A stretch of DNA of 64,000 nucleotides, taken from contig JAHEWK010000004.1 of NCBI GenBank assembly GCA_020740775.1, forward strand, positions 1,674,001-1,738,000. The letters run 5' to 3'. Of the stretch, positions 46,332 to 59,290 are shown piece after piece. Within the stretch, counting starts at the first letter, position 1, and every line of letters begins with the position of its first letter. The DNA is from Ilyonectria destructans (Eukaryota > Ascomycota > Sordariomycetes > Hypocreales > Nectriaceae). Position numbers and translations under genes: made by a program. The notes under the pieces were generated by a model that was not told the DNA's origin, made no database searches, and saw only the letters and a list, made by a program, of their open reading frames with translations.

Positions 46332-47977
46332 GACCAACTATCTCATGCGGTGGTGGCTACGAGCAGGACTACGGGCCTGCGGCCGGCGGGAAAGGGGCCA
46401 GGTGATGATAGAGTGGGAAGCAATGGACAGCGTTGGGGTGATGTTGAGAGAGGTTCCTGAATAAGGCGGAGCAGTCAATAAAACACGGACGCCCCTGTCG
46501 ACGGATGGGTGAAGAGGGTGTGAAGGCAAGGACAAAAGGAAGTCTGTAGGGCTCGTGGCAGCAACGGGATACGACAGCATGGCTGCAGTGGCAGATCAGA
46601 CAGGGATGTGACCGAGGAACTGGATGCATCATCAGAGACAGGCACAGTGGGACGATGGACAATGGACAATGGGCGATTCCCAGGCGATTCCGGCTCTGCC
46701 CTCCTGGGCTGCAAGTGACAGACAGACAGCCCGGGAGTTGGCGCATAGGAGTTTGGTTCGGGACGGGAGTTGTGGGGACCAATGTCACGAGCCTCGGCAT
46801 GGCTCCAAGGTTGCGAGACGGCGCGTGAAAGTCAACATGACTCCAAATCCACAACGACATGGGGATGGGGATGGGATTTTCGCATGCGGGACGACGCGGG
46901 AGACGGATCATCTAAGCGGGCAGGGGAGGAGATCGTTGGCCACCCCCGCGAAAGGTCCCCCGCGGGATGCGACAGCCCGGCTGAATCGCTGAGGCACGTC
47001 TGGGGTAGACGAGGACGGTGGCGATGGTGGTTTGAGGCGGACATGACGGAACTCGCGAATCGGCCGAGGGAGGGAGGGATGAACAAGTGGAGATGAGTGT
47101 ACTGACCTACGATGTATCCGTAGGATCTGGAGAAACTGGAGGAACTGGGTGTCCTAATTTCGGACGGGGAAAGATGGTGGAGGGGTGGGATGAGATGAGA
47201 TGAGGCTATAGCAGAGAAGAGAGTTAATAGGAGCAGGGCAGTGGGAGGCACGAGACTCGGGCGAGACGCGGATGATGACCGAGTTGACGATGCGCTGCGT
47301 TGATCAGGGGGCCCCGGGGTAAATCTGGCAGGGCGTCCGGGGTCGGCAAGGGTGTGTAAGTGTGTAAAGCAGCGAGCGACGTCGGTGTCGGTGTCGGTGA
47401 TGGCGTGTGAGTGAATGTGCAGATGGTAAATGTGAATGAATGAGTGAGGTGAATGCGGATAGTGGATGCGTGCTATCTCCAAAATCATGTGGAGGCCGCT
47501 GGTTGTTTCTTGGTCCGGGGATCTAGACGGCGACCCATCATCCCACTTCTACCTTACTTCTGGGGCTCACTAAGACGGGCGGGCAAGTTCCGCTGGCGAA
47601 ATACAGAGCTGCAGGAATTAAATCAACGCAGAAAGGAACAATGCAGGAAATCAATTAGAAGTTAGAGAACAGACAGGGCCCCACGTCGAATTTCGGTGCT
47701 TGCACGATATTCGGCTCGTTCTCCTTGTCGTGGCGGCGCACCATCTTGGATTGTTCCCCTACACTACAAGGGGAGGTGCTGTAGGTACCTGACTTTGCTG
47801 GATGCCCCCCCTGGTTCGTCTTGAACCGTAGCGGGCCGATGTCGTTGGTCACGAGCGGGTCACGAGATGAAAGGGCGTCCATGAGACGGTCGGACCAGAA
47901 CTACTACGTAGACGCTGCAGCTTGACCAAGGGATTATCTGTTTCTTACGCGTGGTCTTCAAATTCTGCGTCGGCGGG

Positions 47978-48010
47978 CTGCGGTCTGTGGTCTGCGGTCT
48001 GCGGTCTGCG
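47978..48010. repeat. 7-bp tandem repeat (CGGTCTG type)
   Basis: Four tandem heptamers, three CGGTCTG and one TGGTCTG, with partial units at each end. Confidence 0.8.
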
Positions 48011-48578
48011 TGGCAATGCTACCCGAGTCTCTCTGACTGTCATGCCTCTCATCTTCAATGCTACGGAATGACCTGGACTTGGAGGCTCGGACCCATCAGC
48101 ATCAGCATCAGCATCTCTTGGCCGCCTCCACTCCTGCCTGGTCGGCCTCTAGAGCTGCAGTCCTCTCTGTAAGAAGCCAAGTAAGGGAAAAAGCTGGACT
48201 GGGACACTCGTAACATGGAGATGGCTATGCCGCCATGGTGGCGGATGGACGTGCGCCGGAGCTAGATGGTAGTCGCAGGTTGTTTGGATTCCATGACAGC
48301 TGAGTCGCAAAGTTTCGCGCTGTGTGTTGACTGACAAGCATGTGATAGCCCACTAGACGCATATGTATCAGGGTTTTGGTGCAATCCACCGATAGAGCCT
48401 CCATGCCAGTATCGGGCGACCCGGCAGGGCGTGGCTGCCAATCACAGGCGGCGCTGGGGCCCAATGACAGATAGACCAGACGACCTGGTGCAGCCTGCGT
48501 CGCACTCTGTCCTGACCGGCGATGCAATCGATCAGGACCACGACCAAGAGGGGCGGCGTCTTGCAGGACGGAGTTCTT

Positions 48579-48592
48579 GGGGGGGGGGGGGG
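48579..48592. repeat. G homopolymer run (14 bases)
   Basis: Uninterrupted run of G, prone to length variation and to sequencing error. Confidence 0.9.
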
Positions 48593-48962
48593 TCTCGCTG
48601 AACGATGCAGGTGACCCAGGCGGGACAAGGGCATTGGGCAAGGTGCATCATGGCCCGCGTACCGTGTACACGAGACCAGGTACCGGTACATGGACACATG
48701 GCGGGTTGGCGCTGGAGAGCGCTGGAGCCGCCCCCGTGGCGGCCCTGTGGACTGCCCCGTTCCGCATTCTAGCGCGGATTAGCGTGCTGCACCGCCGCGT
48801 CCCGAGGTACAGTACCTGCTCCCCACCTTGTTCCAACGTCGCCCTGCGGTGCTGCAACGTCCCTGTCCCGCCGTGGCTCTTCCACCGTCGCCGCCGTCGC
48901 CGCCTCCTCCACAACTCACTCACACCTTGCCCACCACTACCACTACCACTCGGCCATCTCGA

Positions 48963-48984
48963 CCACACACACACACACACACAC
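48963..48984. repeat. CA dinucleotide microsatellite
   Basis: About ten CA units in a C/T-rich setting, roughly 0.9 kb upstream of the bHLH start codon. Confidence 0.9.
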
Positions 48985-49875
48985 TCTTTCGCACACACTC
49001 CCGGGCTTGACCTTGACCTTGAACTCCCGACACCTCCTCCTCCGCCTCCAACGGGCCCCTCCAGCCGTACCCAGCAAAAAGAACCCGCCCCGAACCGCAG
49101 CCTTGCCATTTGCCTGGGGATGCGGACGCGGGCACAGGCAGACCTGGGCGTGATGTGAATGCACACACCTGCCTCTGCGCATGCGCCTCAAGCCCCGACT
49201 CCCTCCTCCTCTTCTTCTCGACGCTGGAGCCCTACCTACGTATCCCCCATTCACATTCTCCCAACCACCGCTGCGGCTACTGCTTCATCTCCTGCACGTC
49301 ACCTCGTTCGAACCCTCCTCTTTCTTCTGAGCCGTCCTTCTCCCCGCATCGAGCTCGTGCCCTTGCTCTTTCGCTTCTTGTTGTCGCTCGAGGTGCCCGG
49401 TCCTCCAGCAGCCTAAAAGAGTCCCCCCGTCGCCAAGCGGCCAGGACGACCCCACGAACCACGAACCACGTCTCACGCCTCCCGCCAACTTCGACTTCCT
49501 TCAGCCTTCTCCCCAACAAACTTGTCGTCAAGTCCCGCCATATTCCCCAGTTGACTCCTGCTCGTGGCTTGTGGCCTGTCTACCGTTTCTTGCCATTGCG
49601 CGCGCCCACGTCGGTGCTTTGTCGCTCCCCCGGATTCTACCCCAGTTACGGTTGCGCAATGTGCTAGAGGCACCAAGCTCCCTCAACCAATCTTCGTGTT
49701 TGTGGTATTAGCATCTTCAATCACGACTCCAACAAAGCCGACAACGCCGTCGACACATCCTCCGCTTCGAGCTGCTGTCGCTAGTGTCAGCATCGCCAAA
49801 TACAACGTCTAAGCCAACCCTCGACTCCCTAGACCACGCCGTCCTACGAGACCTCAAAATCCCAAAGACGCCCCC

Positions 49876-51324
49876 ATGCTCGCCGTACAACAGGCTCCGA
49901 GGATGGGTTCGTCGCAGCCGCCATCCGATCCCTTCTTGGCCTTTGGCTGTATGTGCCTGCTTTTCCACTTTCTATACTTTCTAGACCCTCCTTTCCCGTT
50001 CGATCCGAAACTAATATGAAGTGCAACTCCAGTGTCGGTTGATCCAAATCAAGAACCTCCCCTCCTTGACCCCCCGGAGCCCGCTCCTGGCGCTCCCCTC
50101 CTATCCGACAATGACAACAAACTCTTGTCATCCTTTTTCGAGGATATGACCGCTGACCAATACAACATGCCCTCTTTCGGCGAGGGTCTCAACTTCACCG
50201 ACACCTGGCTTGACTTGCCGCCCCAGTTCATGGGTTCTACCACCTCGTTTGGCCAGCAGCCCGGTCCTTCGCTGGCCTCACCTCCTAGCCATGCCCTGAC
50301 CAACGGTTTGGGTGATTTCCACGGTCTGATGCCCATGGGCTCGAGCATGATGCCACCGCCACCACCGCCGCCTCTAACTCTACCACATTTGGAGCATAGC
50401 CACACTCCCGACGACGTCCTCAACGCCGCAGCTACTCTCCTCCAGAACGGATCCGCTCAGCGACACACCGCTCATGGTACCGACTCCACGTATTCTCGAA
50501 GAACGATCGGCCCTCCCGTCGGCCATCTTCGACATCAGCCTCTAGAAGAGTTCCGAGAAGATAACCGGCGAAGTCTTGGAGGCAACGAGGTTGAAAACAC
50601 ATTTACGGAATGGGTGTTTGGCTCACAAGAGAGGACGCAGGCACAGGCGCCGCCCCCTCCTGAATATCAATGGGGCTCCGATTCCAACTTCAACCACATC
50701 CAAGGCTACACTACACACTCGGACAAGGAAACATCCGAGTCGATTGCGAAGGAACAGCTCAAATACCTCGAATGCTTCGAACCTAGCGCGAGCGCGGATA
50801 ACACGAGACCCAGCAGTCCCAGCCATGGGCAAACGACATCTCAAAGTCGTAACCGACCAGCGAACGTAGTCAAGTTGCAACAAGAAGCCGATGCCCCGCC
50901 ACGAAAGAGAAGGAAGAGCAGGACCGGGAAGGAAATCCCCGATGATGAGGTCGATGAAGACACAACCACACCCAAAACTAGCAGACGAAGAAAACCCAAG
51001 GCCGAACGTGGGGGCTCCACCTCTTCGCCACCCGTCGACGAAACGACGACTGGGAAGCGACGCAAATCAACTGTGAATGGATCCAAGACGGCACGAGAGA
51101 ACCTCTCAGAGGAACAAAAGCGGGAGAACCACATCCGGAGCGAGCAGAAGCGAAGGACACTAATCAAAGAGGGCTTTGACGACCTTTGCGAGCTGGTTCC
51201 CGGGCTCCGAGGCGGCGGGTTCAGTAAGAGCACGATGTTGTCGATGGCTGCAGAGTGGCTGGATGATCTGCTCAAGGGCAACGAAACCTTGTCCGCCCAG
51301 CTCGCTTCGTTAGAGGGCCGGTGA
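49876..51324 (+). CDS. bHLH transcription factor, E-box type
   Basis: Two exons, 49876..49948 and 50033..51324 (454 aa). The first encodes MLAVQQAPRMGSSQPPSDPFLAFG; the second continues LSVDPNQEPP. The long N-terminal part is disordered, with a poly-Pro run and Ser/Gln-rich patches. A basic segment (PPRKRRKSRTGKE; SRRRKPKAE) could be a nuclear localisation signal. The bHLH domain occupies about residues 385-447 near the C terminus: basic region RENHIRSEQKRR, helix 1 LIKEGFDDLCELV, loop PGLRGGGFSKS, helix 2 TMLSMAAEWLDDLLKGN. The basic region has His391, Glu395 and Arg399, the H-E-R signature of proteins that bind CACGTG. No leucine zipper follows. The specific orthologue is not clear to me. 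Confidence 0.88.
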
Positions 51325-53247
51325 GGAGTCGACTGCTAAGTGTATCGGTTTGGTAATCATGTCTTGTAACCTATTATATACCTCTCTCGGCGATCTTGGA
51401 ACGGGTTTGATTTGGTCGGACGGAAATTCCCCGGGGATGGCAAAGGCGTTGATGGATTTGATTTTGACGAGATGGACACAAGCTGCCACAGTCATGGATG
51501 AGAAGTTGCTGGAATCATTGGATCCCGGAACAACAGACACGCGATGTAATGATGGGACTGACCTCTTGTGGGACTAGAGGTGGTGGCTATGTCAGATGCC
51601 ACGGATTGGTGTACGCCGTAGCAAATAGCGATACGAGAAAATGCGAGAATGACTGATTGGAGATGTAAGATTTTGTTGAGCGAGGTGCTTGCGGAGCAGG
51701 GTTGTTTGACGATTGGAAGCAACTGAAGCAACAAAAGTGAGATATTGATATGTTGGATCTTTGCTGTTGGGTGTGTTGGCTGTTAGTAGTGCTGACTGAC
51801 TACTAGTAGTGCTCCTCGACGACTGTAGGCGCTCTGTGTTGTCTCGAGTGGCGGTTTTGGTGGTTGGTGAGCTGCTGGCTGACGGCTCGCGAATCGTGAA
51901 ACGGCCACACGGCCAGCCAGCTTCAGAGCTAAGCCCATGCTCTCCGAGAGTATGATGGCATCAAATCCTTTAGTCTTGTCAAGGGGTGAATGTGCCTTTT
52001 GACTGCTTGTCGTCCCATGTCAATCGGCTACGGACAGAAAAAGTCTTGGCCGACCCCTGTCATTGAGCTTATAAGGGATATACTACATGTTCATCCGACC
52101 CATAGCCAGGTTTGGCTGTCTATCCCACCTCGTCTTCTGCATTCGTGTTACGGCTCACCAGAAGCCAAAAGCCCCGCGACGACCCGCCATCCAGAAACTC
52201 GGGAAGCAGGGCACGGCATCCATGGTTTGTTTCGAGTTTGCCTGCCATCGATTTCGTCTCATGTTCCTCCAATCGCCCTTTTTTCCATTAATGTGACACT
52301 GAACCCTTGTGACGTCGGGGGACACCCTGCGCCTCGTCCTGCGCCGCCAGCACCTGCGAACCTACCGATGAGAACTCTCAGGGCTCTAGTAAATCCCGAC
52401 AACAGGCGCACCGGCCACGGCCAGAGAAGTGACCTTTCGCGCGCGGTAACTCTCGCTGTCCACCCGAAGGCCGAGCGGCTTCGTCGCACCCCCGAGACCC
52501 GGGTCCCGGAGAGTGGAGCCCGGGACGGGACGTGGCTGCTGGGCTCACTCTACATAGTATGTGAATACAGGGGACGGGGGGAGGATTGGCGAGCCGCAAT
52601 GCCGGATTGGATATGGTTACGCGGGAGAGGAGGGATTGATAACCTACCGCGTCCCTCATTGGACGTGTTTACGCCTGCGAGCGAGTTTCGAGTCCTGTGC
52701 TTGCTTGGCCGTGCGGAGAGGCGCAGGAGTACCCCGGGACGAGGCGTTTGAGCACGTTTTTGAGCATGTTTTTGAGGTGGAAAGCGATCAGTCGGCTGGC
52801 TCTTGGCCTTGTCGGCTTCGCGGAGTAGGGATGATGAGGGGGATTGAGGAATCGGGATTGGGAATTGGTAATTCGCCGTCAGTTGGATTGCGGTGGCGGA
52901 TGAAACTACGGCGCATATATAAGAGACGCCGGGTCTGTGGTGGTGATGTGAGTCGGTTCTTTAACGACAAGAGCTTTGGCAGTTTTTGATTTGAGTTGTG
53001 GTTGACTGGTCCCGCCTTTGTTCATCTCTTCCTTTGCTTGTCCTTCAGAGAGACTTTGAGATCTGATCCCATAGGGATTGAGTTCATCTGTTCCTCTTAG
53101 ACAGGCGTTCATTCCTTGCTTGGCCCATTCCATCGCTCAGTCACTCTTTTTCAACCCTCGATGCTGGTCGTTAAGCTCGCTCTTTCCCGTCTTCATCAAA
53201 CCATCAACACCATCGCAAGAAGCAACCCTCAATACAAAATCAACAAG
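51325..53247. other. Intergenic region, bHLH to DJ-1/PfpI gene
   Basis: 1.9 kb. The left part is the bHLH 3' flank. A frame of 253 codons at 51990-52751 is open but Pro/Arg-rich and unlike known proteins, so I do not call it. TATATAAG near 52915-52922 may be the TATA box of the downstream gene, about 330 bp from its start. Confidence 0.5.
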
Positions 53248-54145
53248 ATGCAATTCTCCGCTCGCTCCCTCGTCAGCACCATCGCACTCATCACAAAAAC
53301 CTTCGCGTCCACAATCCCGCCTTGCAGCGATGACGGTATCACGGCGTACAACAACACGTGCGTAAGGCCGGGAGCGATTCCGGATATTCAGGGCTCAGAC
53401 ATTCGCAACGTCGGGATGATGCTGTTCCGGGCCTTCGACATGGTTGACGTTTTTGGCACGCTGGACCCCCTGCAGCTGCTGGCCTTGACGGGCCAGCAGT
53501 TGAATCTGTACCTCATCGCGGCAAGCCTCGACCCCGTCACCACGCAGCCGTTGACCATGAACCCCTTCAACTCGAGCTTCTTCCCCGTCATCCAGCCGAC
53601 CAACACCTTTGACGACGACCTCGACCTGGACGTCCTCATCGTCCCCGGAGGCCCTGGTGCCCGCAGCAGCGATCTGCAGGCCGAGATTGCCTACATCGAG
53701 AAGATGTTCCCTAAGGTCAAGGTCTTCATGACCGTCTGTACGGGAGCTGGCGTTGCGGCTCAGGCGGGCGTGCTGGATGGCCACATGGCCACGACTAACA
53801 AGAAGGCGTGGGCCACGATGACGGCCAAGGGGCCCAACGTCAACTGGATCACGCCGGCGCGTTATGTCATTGACGGCAAGATCTGGACCTCGTCAGGTGT
53901 AAGTTAATTTCCTCCTCTCCCCTATTGCTCCTCGCCGGTGATAAAAACACGATGCTAATCCCCACTAGGTCACGTCCGCGCTGGACCTTATGTTTAAGTT
54001 TATCGGGACCTACTGGGGTTCCGAGCAGTCACAGACGATTGCCACCATGATGGAGCATGTGCCGTTGGCGGCCGATAACGACCCGTTCTCCGAGATGTTG
54101 GGCATTGAGCCTTCGGCTGTCAAGCCTTGCAAGCAGTCCTGCTGA
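53248..54145 (+). CDS. Secreted DJ-1/PfpI (isonitrile-hydratase-like) family protein
   Basis: Two exons, 53248..53898 and 53969..54145 (275 aa). The start MQFSARSLVSTIALITKTFAST is a signal peptide, so the protein probably enters the secretory route, unusual for this superfamily but seen in fungi. The class-I glutamine-amidotransferase-like fold shows in MLFRAFDMVDVFGTLDPLQLL, DVLIVPGGPGARSS and the nucleophile elbow VCTGAGVAAQAGVLDG, whose Cys is the expected active residue. WTSSG-VTSALDLM across the intron is also conserved in the family. Two Cys pairs (near the N terminus and in CKQSC at the end) could form disulfides. The upstream in-frame ATG at 53116 would add 44 residues with no signal peptide and is not chosen. 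The substrate is unknown. Confidence 0.85.
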
Positions 54146-55833
54146 GCGATGGACTAAGACGAGTACATGGCGCTTTGCTGCCCCGTATGCCACGATGGAG
54201 GTATCCGTAAAGAGCCACGAGACCACTTCCCGCTTGTTCGCTGTACATTATTCACATTATCGAGACGCGCGGATCGTGCCGGGGTCGTAGAACATTTAGA
54301 GGTAGGAATAAAGATCCTTGATGGAATTGAATAGACTTTTCCCCCAGGCGGGACCAAATTTCCAGAAACCCCAGGTGAGGTGTCATGAGATGTGGACCGG
54401 CCGTCGTATACACGGACTTGGCAATCCACTCAGTGAAGAGTGCTCCGCCTCTTCTGGCGGCTGGGCAAACCCAATAACTGGACTTGAGAAGCGAGGCCAA
54501 GAAACCACTGGAAAAACATGAGAACCATAGCCCACGTGCTGATAGAGAGTGGGGGACTGTTGGTTGCCCGTCTGATGCCAGCAGCGATGTCAATCCTTTC
54601 GATTCCTGCGCTGGGAGCTGAGTAGAAGGCAACGAGGCGTCTATGATATTACTCATCTTGTAACCCTGCTATTTATTGACCGAATAAACTTGTTTCGCTG
54701 TCGACCATGGATGGTGAGAGCGTCTGTCAGTCAGACAAAGGCATTGGCTGGGCTATCCTTGCCTGTCTTGCGTCATGTTGAGTGGAAACTAGCCCCAGCG
54801 AAGCACCAGGAGGACTGCCGTCCATGTTTCGGTCCCGGGCCACGATGGAGACATGGAACATGCAGCATGCAGACTTGCAGAATATGTCACTGCTCAGCCT
54901 CATTGCTGTCGACCATGTCCGCTGAAATGTGGCGATGGCCCGACTAGAGTGATTAGGAGATTTGGATGACCGGGTTCGTTATTTTTAGGGGCTTGAGCGG
55001 TTTCAGTCTTCTTTTTTAAGGTTTTAGCGCTATTGCTCTATAGATTACGGAGTACGGCCAAGATATATCGCCACTCTTTGATCAACCACTGAGGCTGATG
55101 TTTCATTATGTTGTTGATGAGAGAGGGCCACCCTCTAGAGATAAGCGACATCAGCAGCCACCTACGGAACCGACAACTCGCTCGTTCCCAAGCTGGAGAT
55201 AGTAACTTAGAAGCTGAGACGAACCAGAATTGCTTTGACTCCTCCACCCACGACACGGCCGCTGCGCCAAGGAAGACGGCGTCGTCACCTCAAAGCGATC
55301 GTCGCACCACCCGCCCAACCATAATCGTCCGCTTGTCTCCAGCTGGATTCCTCGCGGCCCTGTGCTTCGCCCCGTGGCGAGGGAATCCTGGCTAGAGAAG
55401 CCGCCCGAGTCCTACCCGTGGCCGTCCTCCCAGCGGGCGGAGACCACTAAGAATGGCGCTGTGTGTATCCGTCCTCTCCGTGTATTCGGCGTGCCGTCAT
55501 CCCCACCGGGGGTCAACACCACTGATGATCGACCAGGTACGCGTTAGACTTGTGGACATGTCCACTTTGTCAACCCGGGGGGACTGGGGTCCTTTGGAAG
55601 TGCCCAGTAGGCGTCATTTCAGCCCAGCTTGATTTGCTTCGAGGGGATTGCGGCCATGGCTTCTTCTTGAGCGTCCAATTCTTCTCTGTCAAGGGTCCAT
55701 CTTCCTCTCACCCGAGTCCTGTTTGACATCGCCGGTAATGATACTCTTTGACTGAGATCCTCACGATAATCCCGATAGTATCTCGTCTCATCCCACATAC
55801 CTGAGACCTCTGGGTTGACGTTAGGACTTTACC
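54146..55833. other. Intergenic region, DJ-1/PfpI gene to lectin-like gene
   Basis: 1.7 kb. Several short frames on both strands, none recognisable. No RNA gene or strong repeat found. Confidence 0.5.
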
Positions 55834-57432
55834 ATGGTATGATCTGGTCTTCTCTCCCTTTCACCTCCCAAAACATCCCACTGAGCTTCGCTAACACGCA
55901 GCCTTCCAGCGTGACGATGAAAGGTATCCTACCCTGGTCAGCGGCCCAGAAGGCGCAAATGCGCCCGAGGTTATCACGACACCACAGCTTGACTTGGAGG
56001 GACGGGACAAGGTCGTGATCGAGACGTCGCCCGCTGGCCTGATTCCCAAATTCGACGATGCTCAGAAGGAGGTTGTTGTGAACAAGGAAGCTGGAGGAGA
56101 CATCAGAGGCGGCGAGGCTTCAATAGCCACCACCACCACCGCCAAGTCGCGTACATGCTGTGGCATGAAGCGCCGTAACTTCCTCATTGCCCTCGCCGTG
56201 CTCGCTGCCGTGCTGGTAGCCGCTATCGTGGGCGGCGTCGTCGGTGGTCTACGCTCCAACTCCGACTCAGACGACAGCAACGATGGCTCATCACCGACCT
56301 CGACAAGCACTGGAGCCGTGCCGAGGAAAACGGGACCGATTGACGCTGATGAGCGGTGCATGGCCGCTTCCATTGTCACAGACGACGACAACCAGAATTC
56401 CCAGGTCTTCTACAACGACCTCAACACTACCGACATCTACTACCGGCGCATCCACGACGACGAAGGCACCAGCGCCTACACCCTCGGTCTCGACATTGAG
56501 CCCAACTGGGGTGCGCCCATGGCCGCTGCGGCTGGGCTCTCCTCGTCGTCCATCGAAACTCGCCTGTACTATGTCATAACATCGGACAACGAGACCCAGA
56601 TTGCCCAGGCCGTCCTAAACTGCGGCAGCCTCGATGCGGACGACGACGAAGACGACGATAGCAGTAGCACTGGCGGCCCTTGCTCCGTCACCTCCAACTC
56701 CATCATCTCGACCAACGTGACCAACGGCGTCCACCCGGACACCAGGCTGGCGGCGCTGCGTCTCAGCAACGACTCAATGCGTATATATTTCCAGGCTGGC
56801 GGCGCCAACATCTGGGTTTTGCATGACGACGACGACGGCTCGTGGACTGGGTCGAACCTCATCGGCAATGTTCGTGAGGGCTCGTCCATTGCGGCGTCCG
56901 CGGCCAACACGACGGCCTTGCACGTCTTCTACGTGTCCAATTCGACCCAGCGATTGCGCTACATTGAGTACTCTGATATTCTCGGCGCTGATAATGGTAT
57001 GTATACGGTTCTCCTCGTAATGCTTCCTATACCTAAACTCCCTCCTTACTCCCTGGGGCGTAAGAAGTGGTATGAGGCAATGAACGAACTCCAAGTAACT
57101 AACCCCTTGCAGCGGAAGATATCGACGAAAGCCCTGGCTCGGGATGGTCAGCTAGCGCCGCATTCGCGACTACCTACGTCCCCAACTTCGAGTCCTATCG
57201 CCTCTACTACACCAACCCCTCAACGGGCACGATCGTGTCCTACTTCCAGAACACCACCACGCCCTGGAGCGTCAACCACAACGACAAGTGGGGTGAACCG
57301 GACAGCAGCATCGCTGCCGTGGCGTTCGAGAACCAGGTCCGCCTCATGTACTTCCAAAACAGTACCCTCGTCATGTCGTCGCAGGATGCCACCTCTTGGG
57401 ACACGCCCGAGGAGGTGGGCGGCGAGGCATGA
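55834..57432 (+). CDS. Type II membrane protein with fucose-lectin-like ectodomain
   Basis: Three exons, 55834..55836 (the ATG alone), 55910..56996 and 57113..57432 (469 aa). The N-terminal cytosolic part (RDDERYPTLVSGPEGANAPEVI) resembles the start of a fungal family of anchored lectin-like proteins. A Cys/Lys/Arg motif (CCGMKRR) precedes one transmembrane helix at about residues 92-115. The extracellular part begins with a Ser/Asp-rich stalk, has many N-x-S/T sites, and carries repeats like those of fucose-specific lectin propellers (WGAPMAAAAGLSSSSIETRLYYV; HPDTRLAALRLSNDSMRIYFQ; TALHVFYVSNSTQRLRYIEY; FESYRLYYTNP). The start is uncertain: the ATG-only exon is inferred because the downstream frame has no Met before the transmembrane region and the ATG|GTATGA ... 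CTTCCAG|CGT splice is in phase. Binding specificity is not established. Confidence 0.72.
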
Positions 57433-57745
57433 TGTCAGTTAGTTGCGCAACGTATGGGGAAGAAAACAATGGGCGTTATTTGGCTGGGACTTCTTTTTGG
57501 GAGTACCACAGTGGTTGGAAGACCACTGTTTGATGTCATGAACACGGAGTAGCGACTTGCATAGTGGCACTACCCAGACATAAGACATGTACAAGCTTTT
57601 GATATCCATAGAAGAAGAATCACTGGTTCTGTGTTTTAGTTTTGACGGACCGTCTACGCCACTATTTCGTATGGTACAAATATCCATCACATCCGCCATT
57701 GACCACACATCCGTTTCCCAAACGCCAGGCCTGCTCGCCGATTAT
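57433..57745. other. Convergent intergenic region, lectin-like gene to RVB2
   Basis: 313 bp with the two 3' flanks; nothing else seen. Confidence 0.6.

Positions 57746-59290
<1,545 letters not shown>

Larger units (their letters stand above)
46332..49875. other. Large divergent intergenic region, TMEM135-like / bHLH gene
   Basis: 3.5 kb without a supported gene. It is low-complexity and strand-biased: purine-rich on the plus strand near 46380-47450 and pyrimidine-rich at 48830-49760. Simple repeats at 47978, 48579 and 48963 are listed separately. Long untranslated leaders are common for fungal transcription-factor genes, so part may be the bHLH 5' UTR. Confidence 0.5.

Noticed and set aside
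46832..47488. 218-codon minus-strand frame between TMEM135-like and bHLH genes
   Set aside because: Ser/Pro/His-rich low-complexity product from a purine-biased region, no domain, no coding-like pattern.
51990..52751. 253-codon plus-strand frame
   Set aside because: Rich in Pro and Arg with no recognisable segment, overlapped by other open frames on both strands; likely chance in GC-rich DNA.
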